Below, piece by piece: positions 1 to 8,949 of a stretch of 64,000 bases of DNA. The notes beneath the pieces are model-generated. The model saw only the letters and a program-made list of their open reading frames with translations, was not told the origin of the DNA and searched no databases. Every line of letters starts with the position of its first letter. Within the stretch, counting starts at the first letter, position 1. The position numbers were made by a program, and so were the translations under genes. Source of the stretch: Capnocytophaga sputigena (GTDB lineage: Bacteria > Bacteroidota > Bacteroidia > Flavobacteriales > Flavobacteriaceae); NCBI RefSeq assembly GCF_900446695.1, contig NZ_UAVP01000011.1, positions 62,001 to 126,000 on the forward strand, written 5' to 3'.

Positions 1-283
1 ACTTACTATTGGTGAGTTCATTTAGCTGACTATAGACAATTTCCTTTTGACTTTGTTTTACAATCTCGTCAATGGTTTTGTCACGCTGATAGATATTCAC
101 ATTTAGACGAGTTTTGTTATCCGTCAGGAGGAAAATCAAACGGTCTTTACCATTATCGGCAATCATAGCGTGTCCTTTAAGGAAATTTTCAATATCCTTG
201 TTGGAGAGCTTTTTAGAGAAGGTATTGTCTTCACTCATAATACCATACTCTTTTAGGTCTAATGTAGGTAATTGTTCGTTCAT
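1..283 (-). CDS. Unidentified ICE protein, N-terminal part (runs off the left edge)
   Basis: An open frame begins with ATG at 283 and continues off the window, so only about 94 N-terminal residues are visible. The start reads MNEQLPTLDLKEYGIM and is followed by a motif like KLSNKDIENFLKG, then IADNGKDRLIF and LTDNKTRLNV. This resembles the repeated regions of large DUF3945-type proteins that sit downstream of topB in Bacteroidota conjugative elements, but that is recalled similarity, not a search result. It lies 12 bases downstream of the small membrane protein gene on the same strand and probably shares its transcript. No function can be assigned. Confidence 0.5.
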   Translation of the reverse strand, partial: MNEQLPTLDLKEYGIMSEDNTFSKKLSNKDIENFLKGHAMIADNGKDRLIFLLTDNKTRLNVNIYQRDKTIDEIVKQSQKEIVYSQLNELTNSK

Positions 284-295
284 ATTGTTACTGAT

Positions 296-586
296 TTATT
301 TGTTTTTAAATTTAATTAACTGTTTCACCATCTTGATTAATTCAGGAGCTAATAGCCCTATACATACTCCCAACATTAGATTAACAGGAGCTATAGATTT
401 TTTAATAAGAATAGCTAACTCATTAGCCATTTGAGCTTCTTTAGAGGTAATGAGAGTCGAATCATCGATAGATTGTAAAGTACCTACAACCAAGCTATTA
501 AAATAAACTACTGATACAACAATTACTATAAAAATCAATAGTAATATAACGTTGCAAATAATTTCTAATTTCTGTTGTTTTGTCAT
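296..586 (-). CDS. Small two-helix membrane protein of the ICE, unknown function
   Basis: The 96-residue product has two hydrophobic stretches, around residues 10-30 (LEIICNVILLLIFIVIVVSV) and around 65-85 (SIAPVNLMLGVCIGLLAPEL), separated by a polar loop, and ends in a lysine-rich tail. It therefore looks like an inner-membrane hairpin. The ATG at 586 overlaps the topB stop codon by four bases, which implies translational coupling and a shared operon. I do not recognise the family. Small membrane proteins in conjugation operons are sometimes entry-exclusion or channel accessory factors, but nothing in the sequence shows this. Confidence 0.6.
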   Translation of the reverse strand: MTKQQKLEIICNVILLLIFIVIVVSVVYFNSLVVGTLQSIDDSTLITSKEAQMANELAILIKKSIAPVNLMLGVCIGLLAPELIKMVKQLIKFKNK

Positions 587-2715
587 TTTTTCTTATTGTT
601 TTTAAATTCAAAATCTACTTTATAATTTTTGAGTACTAAGTACGCTTCAAAGTCTTTACCCGCCTTGCTTTTAAAGCCTTTTAGCAAACTTGTTTTGCCT
701 TTGGCAATAAGGTCGGCCACTTGCTTGGCGGTGATGGTTTTATGGGCTACTTCTTTCCAAATGGTAAAGTCGCAACCGTTTTTATAGTTGGTGCAGCCAA
801 AGGCTTTTTTACCCTCCACGATTTGCCCTTGTTTACATTTGGGACAAGTTCCCAAGGTAGGGCGTTCCACCTTAACAGTAGCCTCAATGCTAAAGATGTT
901 ATGTACCATATTCTGCACGTATTGCAATAGGTTATTGTAATACTGTGTTACTAATAACTTTCCTTCTGTTATCTGCTTTAGCTGATACTCAAGGCGAGCC
1001 GTTTGGGCTACATTCACCACTTCTAAATCTTTGATAGCATTGTAAAACTGTAGCCCCAACTCTGTAGGCAAATACTTGTTCTTCTGCAAGGTGATAAACT
1101 GCCTTTTTTGAATAAGTGTATCAAGTATGCCAGGGCGAGTTCCTTTGGTACCAATTTGTAAGCCTTTTAGTTCAAACTGAGATGATAATTTCTTGTGTAA
1201 TTCGGGCGATTGTTCTTGTAGGAACTTGTCCAAGTTACATAAATCATCGGTAAGGGTTGCAGGTGTGTATATAGCGGGAGGTCTGCTCTCAATTTCACGA
1301 ACGTTTTTCGCCTCGATAGCGACCGCGTCGCCCTGCCTGTAAGGTAGATCCAAAACAGTAATTTTTTCATCGTCTGCTTCACCCTCTTCATCAGTAGCTG
1401 CTGTTTTGTTTTTAGGCGTGTAACGCTCCCAACCTGCATATAACAGTTTGTTAGTATTGGTTTTAAAAGGCGTTCCTTGATTGTCAAAAAGATATATTCC
1501 TTTTTCATATTGAGAGCTCTCGGAAAAGCTCTCTAAACAGCGATATAGGATAAGTTCAAATACACGGCGTTCCCGCTCGGCTAAACTCTCTAAACCATTG
1601 GTGTAACCTGTAGGTATTAAAGCATCGTGTGAACCTGTTATTTTGCTATCATCTACCGATTTGGGTTTTCCCATAAAAGAAAAGTTGGTAACGCCCAAAA
1701 AATCTCTACACAAACCGACAAAGAACTTTTGGAGGTTGTAATATCCTTCTTCAGTGATATAGGGGTCTTCAGTACGCGGGTAGGACAAATATTTACCTTC
1801 ATACAGCTTTTGAGCAGACGCCAACACTTGGTCGGGCGTGTACTTATAGAGTTTGTTAGCTACAATCGTCAAACTGTCCAACGTATGCAATAGAGGCGGG
1901 TTTTTAGACACTTTTTTCACCTCGTGAGACACAAAGCTATGAGCGGGCAAAAGTCCGTTAAAAACGGCTTGGGCTTGCTCTTTGCTCTCATATATGGGGC
2001 TCTCGGTCGTATAGGTAGTACCATTGTAAGAATGATTAGTGATAATTTTGTAAGTATAGGTTTTTTCGTGCCCCTTATTCTTGATGTACCTATCACAAAT
2101 AATCTTTAAAATAGTACTTTGTACGCGTCCTATCGATAGCAATTTACCTTGCCCTAATTGGAGGGTGGCTGCTTGGGTGGCGTTTACGCCAATGAGCCAA
2201 TCGGTAAAAGTACGAGCATAGCCACTTTTACAAAGGTTTTCCAAAAATGGGTCACCCTGCTTGTAGATAGGGTGGGCAAAGGCTTCACGAATATTTTCAT
2301 CAACTAATGCCGATACCCACACACGAATAAAGGGTTTCTTGCACTTAAAATAGTTGTAGATGTACCTAAAAATAAGCTCTCCCTCGCGGTCGGAGTCAGT
2401 AGCAACAATGATATTACCGATTTCAGGACTGTTCAGTAAGCTGCCTAACTTGTTGAGTTGGGCTTGTCGGTTCTCCTCTTTCTTAGGTACGTACTTATAA
2501 TCTTTTATCTGCAGGAGCAGGGGCAAATAGGATTTATCCCATTTTCCTTCCCCTCGATAGGCGGTATCTTCAGCAAGTTCTAACAAGTGTCCAGCTGCAC
2601 AGGAAAGGATAGTATCGCCTTTCTCGTAATGGCCTCCTTTGAGGGTAAAACCTAATGCGCGGGCGTACTCACGCATTTGAGTTGATTTTTCGGCTATGAT
2701 TAGGGTTTTAGACAT
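583..2715 (-). CDS. topB: DNA topoisomerase III (type IA) of the ICE
   Basis: Type IA topoisomerases cut and rejoin one DNA strand through a tyrosine. CTnDOT-type elements usually carry their own copy. The 710-residue protein has an N-terminal Toprim domain with the start motif TLIIAEKS and the metal-binding DSDREGE at about residues 107-113. The active-site tyrosine is about Y312 in KYLSYPRTEDPYI. A C-terminal four-cysteine zinc ribbon (CPKCKQG ... FGCTNYKNGCDF) follows. An upstream TTG at 2721 is in frame, but the ATG at 2715 gives the usual MSKTLIIAEK start. The length is normal for plasmid or ICE TopB. It overlaps the following membrane protein gene by four bases. Its likely role is resolving transferred or replicating ICE DNA. 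Confidence 0.93.
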   Translation of the reverse strand: MSKTLIIAEKSTQMREYARALGFTLKGGHYEKGDTILSCAAGHLLELAEDTAYRGEGKWDKSYLPLLLQIKDYKYVPKKEENRQAQLNKLGSLLNSPEIGNIIVATDSDREGELIFRYIYNYFKCKKPFIRVWVSALVDENIREAFAHPIYKQGDPFLENLCKSGYARTFTDWLIGVNATQAATLQLGQGKLLSIGRVQSTILKIICDRYIKNKGHEKTYTYKIITNHSYNGTTYTTESPIYESKEQAQAVFNGLLPAHSFVSHEVKKVSKNPPLLHTLDSLTIVANKLYKYTPDQVLASAQKLYEGKYLSYPRTEDPYITEEGYYNLQKFFVGLCRDFLGVTNFSFMGKPKSVDDSKITGSHDALIPTGYTNGLESLAERERRVFELILYRCLESFSESSQYEKGIYLFDNQGTPFKTNTNKLLYAGWERYTPKNKTAATDEEGEADDEKITVLDLPYRQGDAVAIEAKNVREIESRPPAIYTPATLTDDLCNLDKFLQEQSPELHKKLSSQFELKGLQIGTKGTRPGILDTLIQKRQFITLQKNKYLPTELGLQFYNAIKDLEVVNVAQTARLEYQLKQITEGKLLVTQYYNNLLQYVQNMVHNIFSIEATVKVERPTLGTCPKCKQGQIVEGKKAFGCTNYKNGCDFTIWKEVAHKTITAKQVADLIAKGKTSLLKGFKSKAGKDFEAYLVLKNYKVDFEFKNNKKK

Positions 2716-2721
2716 AATCAA

Positions 2722-2922
2722 TTATTTTATAGAGTTTCTTTTGTAGATAAAATCACGTAAATGATACATTATATCTACATATACATCTCTTGCGTCTATT
2801 TCTCCTTCTGTAGAGATAAAACCATTAGGGCGCATTGATTTTAGATATCCCAATAGATTTTTTACGGCATCTAACGCCTCTTGCTTAAGATTGTCTAAAT
2901 ATTCTTTTTGTTCTTCGTTCAT
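2722..2922 (-). CDS. Small acidic hypothetical protein
   Basis: This 66-residue frame starts with ATG at 2922 and fits tightly between the M23 peptidase gene (7 bases upstream) and topB (6 bases to its ATG). That spacing supports a real co-transcribed gene. The product is mostly charged and helical (MNEEQKEYLDNLKQEALDAV at the start) with no signal peptide or membrane segment, so it should be cytoplasmic. I do not recognise the family. It could be an accessory factor of the adjacent topoisomerase, which is a guess from position only. Confidence 0.5.
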   Translation of the reverse strand: MNEEQKEYLDNLKQEALDAVKNLLGYLKSMRPNGFISTEGEIDARDVYVDIMYHLRDFIYKRNSIK

Positions 2923-2929
2923 AGTTTTG

Positions 2930-3736
2930 TTATTTTAGAGATATTAAATTGTTTAGAAATGTTACTGGGTTGATATATTTATTATTCTGTTTCACTGAAA
3001 AATGCAAATGAGGTGCGGTAGAGAGTCCGGTATTACCGCTTTTTCCTATGATAAACCCCGCTTTTACGGCTTCTCCTTCTCGGTAATAGACTTCAGATAG
3101 GTGACAGTAGGTTGTTTCAAAATTCTGATGTTTAACTTTGATGTATACGCCTCCGCCTTTGCTATCCCTGCCTACCCCGCTAATTACCCCGTCTAAAACA
3201 GCGTATATGTGTTGGTAGTTAGCCCTTAAATCAATGCCGTTGTGCATACGCTCTTGCTTTAGAATGGGGTGAAAACGCTCTCCAAAATGAGAGGTAACGT
3301 ACAATTCTCCCTTCAGAGGCAGTGAGAGCCGTACGGCTTCTTTGGTAGGAGTAGGTTGCTCATTGTCCTGCTGTTTGGTATGTGTTTCAGTTACTGCCTT
3401 TTTAGCAAGGGATAAGATAATAGAGTCTTGCACCTGTTTGAGGATATTAGGTGCAGTAGGTTGTGATTGACGGATAAGTGTCTTCAGCGAATCTACCTCT
3501 TTGCGAAGGGCTGCCTTTTCACTTCGAAACAATCGCTTCCACACGCCACTGCCTTTTTTTTCTGCACTTACATTGCTATCACTTAGTTCATTATTCTCTA
3601 CTACTCTAAATTTCTGGTACTCTTTTTCGGGCGCTACTTTTGGGGTGAGTGTATTGAACTGCGCATAAGTGCTACCTATTGCAGAAAGGAAAAGGTATAG
3701 GGCAATTGTTTTGATATGTTTTTTATTGGGTTGCAT
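2930..3736 (-). CDS. Exported M23 family metallopeptidase of the transfer region
   Basis: M23 (LytM-type) enzymes are zinc endopeptidases that cut peptidoglycan cross-bridges, and conjugation systems often carry one to open the wall for the channel. The 268-residue protein starts with a signal sequence (IALYLFLSAIGSTYAQ). A coiled-coil-like segment follows around residues 75-95 (AALRKEVDSLKTLIRQ), then a C-terminal M23 domain at about 140-260. Zinc ligands are visible in HNGIDL (HxxxD) and in HLHF. The domain looks complete and active. The gene lies 28 bases downstream of the coupling-protein gene in the transfer operon. An enzyme recycling host wall is less likely given the context. Confidence 0.88.
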   Translation of the reverse strand: MQPNKKHIKTIALYLFLSAIGSTYAQFNTLTPKVAPEKEYQKFRVVENNELSDSNVSAEKKGSGVWKRLFRSEKAALRKEVDSLKTLIRQSQPTAPNILKQVQDSIILSLAKKAVTETHTKQQDNEQPTPTKEAVRLSLPLKGELYVTSHFGERFHPILKQERMHNGIDLRANYQHIYAVLDGVISGVGRDSKGGGVYIKVKHQNFETTYCHLSEVYYREGEAVKAGFIIGKSGNTGLSTAPHLHFSVKQNNKYINPVTFLNNLISLK

Positions 3737-3764
3737 TCCTCAGGTGTTAGGTTTTAGGTGTCAG

Positions 3765-5765
3765 TTAGGCTACAGCTTCTCTAATTTCATTAATCATTAT
3801 TTCAACTTCTTTGTTGATACGACGGAAATTGGTCATAAGGATTTCGTTTTTGCGGTCGTTGCCTGCATTGTCTTTGAATGAATAGTAGGTAGGCATTTTC
3901 ACGTAATTGGCTTCCTCGTGTTTGATAGCTTTCATATCAAGGTTGATTTTACCTGAAATAGCTGATGTTTTAAACTCTTCGGTGGCATTGTCTTCGCCTT
4001 GTACGACCATACCTACCATTTCACCTGTGCGTTGCCCTGCAATTTTGCCCGCGGGTATCATTACATCCATCTTTTCGCTGATGGTCATATTGGTACCTTG
4101 GTTGGAGATAGATTCCGAGTAGCTTTTTTGTTTGATTTTACCAAAGAGTTTTTCAAGCCAATCAAGGGTACCCTTGTCGCGCACAGCTCCTGAGAGGATA
4201 TTCCCCATAATAGCTGAAATGGTTTCGGCTACTTCTTTTTTGTAGAATTGTCGCAATTGAGGCTGCTCTTGTAAGCCAAGCATTACTGCTACTTTATTGC
4301 TACGTGCAGTAGCGACGAGGTTGTCTATCTTGTGAATATAGATAGTAGGGAACTCATCGGCGATAAGTCCGCTGTAGAGATTACCTTTGTCGTTTATCTG
4401 ACTTATCACTCTATTGAGCACTGCTGAATACAAAGCTGAATTGATGTCCTGTGTGCGCGGGTTGGAGGCGAGAATGAGGATAGAGGGATTTTCAGGATCG
4501 GATATTTTGAGTTGCACTTCGTTGCCACTGAACACCCAAAAGCTTTCTTTGGTTGCCAAGCGAGATAGGAAAATCTTTATAGTGCCTATTTGTCCTTCAA
4601 GCTGGTCAAAGGCTTTGTTTTCATAGGCTGATTTGAAAGGCGACATAAGCGATACTAACTCTTCATTGGTAAAGAGAGTATCGAATATCTCTTCGTAACT
4701 GCGATTCATAAAGGCTAATATATGAGGTAGGTCAGAGTATTTGCCATTCTCATAGGTAGCAAAGTAATAGATAGTAGAGGCAAGAAAATTCACCGCTGAC
4801 TGCGTAAAGAACTGTTCAGAGCCACCCCCGCCAGAACTGCCTCCTTTTTGCAAGGCACTTACCATAGATTCAGCCATTTCTTGGGCTTGTGCTAAGGTGT
4901 TGATATATTCTTTTTTAAAAGGATTTACTCTTCGGGAGTACTCTACCTCATCAAGGTTTACCACGTGAAATTTGTGCTTGTAGTTAGGGTCGGTTTTCTT
5001 CTTTAGTAAGTGGTGGTAATAGGCAATTTCGCCTAAGCTTGGAAACTTAAAGTCGTAGATACACAAACAAAAACCTTTGCCTACCAACTGACGAATAGCA
5101 GGGTTAATCACCCCAAAGGACTTACCAGAACCAGGGACTCCAATGACCATTGAACCACGGAAAGGGTCGATATTCATCCAGCCTTGGTGCGTTTGTTTTT
5201 GGTAGCGGAACTTGTAAGGGATGTTTACAGAGGTAGGTGTTTCTACAAGTTCCCTATTTTGGTCGAAACTCTCCTCTTCGGTATTCCAACGGTCTTTATC
5301 CATTTTAGTTTGCATTAGTTTAGAAATACTATCAGCACCTTTTTGAGTGATCATCGTCCCTGCATACGAAAGCAGGAGGTAGCCTAATTGATAACCATTG
5401 AGATAGGGCACTACATAAGGTAAATTGGGATTGCCCGCTCCCCATACAAGGGCTAAAGAGCTTATGATCATTATCAGTCCCACAGATATGGGCAAAAAGA
5501 TTTCTTTGGTTGCATCTAAGTCGCGTTTCTTTTTAGCTCGTGTGCCTATAGCTACCAAGGTAATTAGTACAAGAGTGCTCTGCTTGGCATTGATAGGAGG
5601 AAAGAATACGCCCATCTTTGCAAAGCTTTGCAAGATATTAGATAGCACAGGTATCTCGGCATTTTGAAAGAAAAGAATTAGGCAATCCAAGGTTACGACT
5701 CCATAGACCATTTTTTGGAAGAAGTCGTATATTTTGATTTGGTTTTGTTGTTCTTGCATACTCAT
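3765..5765 (-). CDS. VirD4/TraG-type conjugative coupling protein (MobC-like)
   Basis: Coupling proteins are inner-membrane hexameric ATPases that deliver the relaxase-DNA complex to the type IV secretion channel. The 666-residue protein has N-terminal membrane segments (around residues 15-35, 60-75, 90-110 and 120-140). Walker A is GVPGSGKS at 209-216. Walker B is LIADEFPTI, with D470-E471. The layout matches the Bacteroidota MobC/TraG coupling proteins. In CTnDOT the equivalent mobC is next to mobA and mobB, whereas here it is about 13 kb away, downstream of traN. A glycine- and serine-rich loop (GGSSGGGGS) sits near residue 310. The gene is 33 bases downstream of traN. Confidence 0.92.
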   Translation of the reverse strand: MSMQEQQNQIKIYDFFQKMVYGVVTLDCLILFFQNAEIPVLSNILQSFAKMGVFFPPINAKQSTLVLITLVAIGTRAKKKRDLDATKEIFLPISVGLIMIISSLALVWGAGNPNLPYVVPYLNGYQLGYLLLSYAGTMITQKGADSISKLMQTKMDKDRWNTEEESFDQNRELVETPTSVNIPYKFRYQKQTHQGWMNIDPFRGSMVIGVPGSGKSFGVINPAIRQLVGKGFCLCIYDFKFPSLGEIAYYHHLLKKKTDPNYKHKFHVVNLDEVEYSRRVNPFKKEYINTLAQAQEMAESMVSALQKGGSSGGGGSEQFFTQSAVNFLASTIYYFATYENGKYSDLPHILAFMNRSYEEIFDTLFTNEELVSLMSPFKSAYENKAFDQLEGQIGTIKIFLSRLATKESFWVFSGNEVQLKISDPENPSILILASNPRTQDINSALYSAVLNRVISQINDKGNLYSGLIADEFPTIYIHKIDNLVATARSNKVAVMLGLQEQPQLRQFYKKEVAETISAIMGNILSGAVRDKGTLDWLEKLFGKIKQKSYSESISNQGTNMTISEKMDVMIPAGKIAGQRTGEMVGMVVQGEDNATEEFKTSAISGKINLDMKAIKHEEANYVKMPTYYSFKDNAGNDRKNEILMTNFRRINKEVEIMINEIREAVA

Positions 5766-5798
5766 AGGCTTCAGGTTTTAGGTTTCAGGTTGTAGGGG

Positions 5799-6680
5799 TT
5801 AGAAAGTATCGGCTTGTAATACATCGGAGTAATTGACTTTCATATCAATCACACGCCCTGAGATTTGTTCCTCGATAAGGCGTATCTTTAGTATTTTGCT
5901 ATTGGGAAAAGTAAATTTCTCAAACACAAAAATATTGCGATAGTTCTTGCGTATTTTAGTTTGATTATTGAGTGCATATAAAGGGGTTAGCAAAATACTT
6001 TGGTTGTTGGTAGCTTTGTAAATCTTTTTATCCTCGATACTGAACTTCATAGCGTCGATATTGCAAGGTAGGTTAGTAAGGTTTTCGATACTGATGTCTA
6101 AGAAGATGTAATCATCTATCACATAAACATTGTTTAGTAGCATTTTGAGTTTCAGCTTCTTTTTCTTGCGAATAGGCTTCTTGATTTTCTTTGCTTGAAT
6201 ATCCAAGGCAAAGCGTTTGAGCTCGTAATTAGAGTATTTGAGTTTAGGATATTCTAATGGTTGCATATCTTCGGCTTTGATATGAATATTAGAGGCTAAC
6301 CAGTTGTGCTCTTGCTCTTGGTAAATGGCGCGGTATTGCGCTAAAAACGATTGTCCTACTACTGTGATAATCCCTATATCCATTCCTGAACGCAATTCCT
6401 TTTTTTGAGTTGCATTTTCGATTAATTCATCTCCACTCTGTTCCACTTTAATGCGGGCAATGTTCTCAGAGGGCAAATCACCTATGAGGTAGTTGGTAGA
6501 GAGGTCTACAAACTGAATGGGTTCGGGGGCGATGATGTGAATATTTACCTCTTTACCCATAAAGATAATGGGGAGGTTATCTACATTAATTTGATTGACA
6601 AGGGTTTGTGCTTGTGCTTGTCCTCCCCCAAGAATGGCAAATAATGCTATAGAGAGTTTTGTAATGATATTATTCTTCAT
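5799..6680 (-). CDS. traN: Conjugative transposon protein TraN (DUF4138-like)
   Basis: The 293-residue protein begins with a signal peptide ending near AQAQT and so is exported. The remainder is beta-rich and includes IFMGKEVNIHIIAPEPIQFV and a basic stretch around residue 170 (KKIKKPIRKKKKLKLK). This matches the TraN/DUF4138 family of Bacteroidota conjugative elements, which is thought to act in the outer part of the mating channel in the manner of VirB9. The gene overlaps the end of traM by 11 bases, and the order traK-traL-traM-traN is the classical one. Assignment is by recalled family features plus synteny. Confidence 0.85.
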   Translation of the reverse strand: MKNNIITKLSIALFAILGGGQAQAQTLVNQINVDNLPIIFMGKEVNIHIIAPEPIQFVDLSTNYLIGDLPSENIARIKVEQSGDELIENATQKKELRSGMDIGIITVVGQSFLAQYRAIYQEQEHNWLASNIHIKAEDMQPLEYPKLKYSNYELKRFALDIQAKKIKKPIRKKKKLKLKMLLNNVYVIDDYIFLDISIENLTNLPCNIDAMKFSIEDKKIYKATNNQSILLTPLYALNNQTKIRKNYRNIFVFEKFTFPNSKILKIRLIEEQISGRVIDMKVNYSDVLQADTF

Positions 6681-7884
6681 TTTTGTTTAAATCTTGTTCG
6701 TTAATTAAATAGATGTAAGAGTTGTACTTGAGTTTTACTTTATTCTTGCGAATGATAGCTGCTACAGCTTCGGAGGTAGAACGGAATAGATTAGAGGCAA
6801 GGCTGGTAAAGAAACCTTGACCTGTTTCTACATTCACTCCTTGTACGGAGCTCGCTCCTAACTCTCGAATCATTTCTCTAAAGGCACTCGCAGGCACGTA
6901 TAGCCCTTTGAGCCCGTCCATATCGTAAATGGAAAGATTGATAGGGTAAATCTCATTATTGGTCATTATCGATACGATACTCAGGTAAACGCGCTGTTGT
7001 GAAAAGCCTGCAATCTCAGCATATAGGAAGCTACCTTTTCTCACCAATCTCTTCTGCTTTTTACCTATGAAAATATCTTCCAAAAGGCGTATACGAATGC
7101 GACTTCCTAAATAGCCTTTGATGTTTTCATCTATTACCGCTTTGATGTTGTTACCCTCTTTCTCTTTAGAGATATGATTAAAATTCCCTAAGTTATTTGC
7201 TTTGGTAACCTCTAAACTGCGATTGAGAAAGGCTTCGCGTTTTTCTTTATTGGCTTTTAAACGCTCTGAAGCTGCTTTCTGCCTTATTGCTTCAGGGTCT
7301 TTAGATTTCTCCAATGAGTCTAAGAATAACATCTGCTCTCGTAAGCCCTTTACAGGATCGTACTCTTTCTCCTCTTTTTCTTGCTTGCTACTCGCTGTAG
7401 GCTGTTGCGACTCATTAAGCATACGAATCATCTCTTTAGAACGTTCATAATCTTTATCGTCTTGTGATTGCAATGAAGATTGAGAAAAAGCACTGTTGTT
7501 AGGGCGGTAATAGGTGTTATCTCCTATCTTTGTAACTTTGCTATTAGCGTTGCGCTTGCGCTCGTATTCCAAAGAATCCAAATAACGCTTTTGAGCATCA
7601 TTCAAATTGTCGGAGTAGTTGTAAAGGCTATCGCTTTCCTTCTCAAAATCTTGAATCATAGAACGACTATCGTTTGTATTCTCAAACATCTTGTCGTAAG
7701 CGTCGTTTTTGTTCATTATGGGCGTTTCCACCTTTCCTAAAGAGGTACTCAGGTCTTTCTGTGCTTGCTCCTTTTTATCGTCTTTACTAAATAGGTCTAT
7801 TGCTTGATAACCTATGAAGCACACAAAAGGCAAAGCAATGAGAGGAAAGATATACTTGGGTTGCTTGAAGTTGATTTTTTTCAT
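6670..7884 (-). CDS. traM: Conjugative transposon protein TraM (VirB10-like)
   Basis: The 404-residue protein has one N-terminal membrane segment (about residues 12-30, IFPLIALPFVCFIGYQAIDL) and then a long charged, helical periplasmic linker rich in Lys, Glu and Ser. The C-terminal half is a folded domain that includes LVRKGSFLYAEIAGFSQQRV and YPINLSIYDMDGLKGLYVP. VirB10-type proteins span the envelope with this architecture and link the inner-membrane ATPases to the outer ring. It overlaps traL at its start by four bases and traN at its end by 11 bases, so the three are translationally coupled. Confidence 0.87.
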   Translation of the reverse strand: MKKINFKQPKYIFPLIALPFVCFIGYQAIDLFSKDDKKEQAQKDLSTSLGKVETPIMNKNDAYDKMFENTNDSRSMIQDFEKESDSLYNYSDNLNDAQKRYLDSLEYERKRNANSKVTKIGDNTYYRPNNSAFSQSSLQSQDDKDYERSKEMIRMLNESQQPTASSKQEKEEKEYDPVKGLREQMLFLDSLEKSKDPEAIRQKAASERLKANKEKREAFLNRSLEVTKANNLGNFNHISKEKEGNNIKAVIDENIKGYLGSRIRIRLLEDIFIGKKQKRLVRKGSFLYAEIAGFSQQRVYLSIVSIMTNNEIYPINLSIYDMDGLKGLYVPASAFREMIRELGASSVQGVNVETGQGFFTSLASNLFRSTSEAVAAIIRKNKVKLKYNSYIYLINEQDLNKNEE

Positions 7885-8318
7885 TGCTGACTTTGGTTTT
7901 GTAGGGTTTGATACTGCTGATATAAAAACTCAATTCTAAGGCTATCAGAAGGGGTGAGCTCTCCTAATTCGCGTTTAGCTTTATATCCTTTTAGTTCCTC
8001 AGTAATGTTTTGCATTTGCTCTTGTCTGTTCTCGTTTTGCCTGATAATTTTGCTACTTTGCTCATAAAGCATTGGTATCATACCATTGTTAGCTTGCTGA
8101 GACAAACGTATATCCCAAATAGTACTTCCTATAAACGACAGCACTAAGAAAGTCATCGCATAGAAATAAAACTTTTTAGGATTGGCATACAACCATTTAC
8201 CTACTGAGGTTTCTTTAAATCTCTCTTTGAGTCTTTCTTTGAGCTTTTTATTAGGTTGCTGTTCTTGTTCCTCTGTTTGAGGCTCTATTGAGGTGTTTTG
8301 TTCTACTTCTTTTTCCAT
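7881..8318 (-). CDS. TraL-like small membrane protein of the transfer operon
   Basis: The 145-residue product has a highly charged N-terminus (about 45 residues, Glu/Gln then Lys/Arg), one membrane helix at about residues 50-68 (KFYFYAMTFLVLSFIGSTIW) and a C-terminal helical, coiled-coil-like periplasmic part. Its position between TraK (VirB8-like) and TraM (VirB10-like) is that of traL in CTnDOT. TraL proteins are poorly conserved, so the identity rests mainly on synteny and topology. It starts one base downstream of the traK stop codon region and overlaps traM by four bases. Confidence 0.7.
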   Translation of the reverse strand: MEKEVEQNTSIEPQTEEQEQQPNKKLKERLKERFKETSVGKWLYANPKKFYFYAMTFLVLSFIGSTIWDIRLSQQANNGMIPMLYEQSSKIIRQNENRQEQMQNITEELKGYKAKRELGELTPSDSLRIEFLYQQYQTLQNQSQQ

Positions 8319-8319
8319 T

Positions 8320-8934
8320 CTAATAGCTGTATTTTTGTTTGACAGATAGTTCAGTATTATCTAAGATATTCCAGTTTTCTAAGAGCACTCCGTGTGCATT
8401 GTTAGGCGTTCTGGGTATATCCTTAAAAGTACCTTGTGTAATGAGCTTTCGTATGATAAGACTTGTCTTTCTATTAATCATCTGTGTACCATAGTACATA
8501 AACCTTTTGCTGTTCAAATCAATATTGATAGAGTCTGTTTGTATGGACACAGTTGCATTAGAGGAGATGATTTGGTTATACCAACCTTTTTCGGTTAAGT
8601 TACTTCGCTCTTTTTTTGCTGAATCATCCATAAGATAGAGTGCTTTATCAATATTCTTATTGATATACTCATCATCAGGAGCTAAAGTGAAAAATAAGCG
8701 GTGAAATAGTTCCACTTGTGCCTTGTACTCTACGGGGCGATTTAGGAGTTCATCAGTTTGTTTGACCAACACGGGTACTCCATTGTCTAAGATATAGATA
8801 GACTTTCGAGAGTCCTGCACGATTTTGTAGGAATAGCTAAACCCTACGATCACGATAACAATAGCAAATATCACGGTAGCTATAGCCATTGTTTTGTTGA
8901 TTTTGATACGTTTTTCTATGTTTTTTACTATCAT
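8320..8934 (-). CDS. traK: Conjugative transposon protein TraK (VirB8-like)
   Basis: The 204-residue protein carries a short cytoplasmic N-terminus (MIVKNIEKRIKINK), one membrane helix at about residues 15-37 (MAIATVIFAIVIVIVGFSYS) and a periplasmic domain of about 160 residues. This is the VirB8 topology and matches TraK of Bacteroidota conjugative transposons, which serves as an inner-membrane assembly scaffold. The segment RKSIYILDNGVPVLVKQTD after the helix is typical of the family. It lies 15 bases after traJ and one base before traL. Confidence 0.88.
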   Translation of the reverse strand: MIVKNIEKRIKINKTMAIATVIFAIVIVIVGFSYSYKIVQDSRKSIYILDNGVPVLVKQTDELLNRPVEYKAQVELFHRLFFTLAPDDEYINKNIDKALYLMDDSAKKERSNLTEKGWYNQIISSNATVSIQTDSINIDLNSKRFMYYGTQMINRKTSLIIRKLITQGTFKDIPRTPNNAHGVLLENWNILDNTELSVKQKYSY

Positions 8935-8949
8935 TGTGAATTGAATTTG

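Noticed and set aside
1167-1508. 113-codon minus-strand frame inside topB
   Set aside because: It is an alternative frame of the well-supported topoisomerase gene and has no recognisable features.
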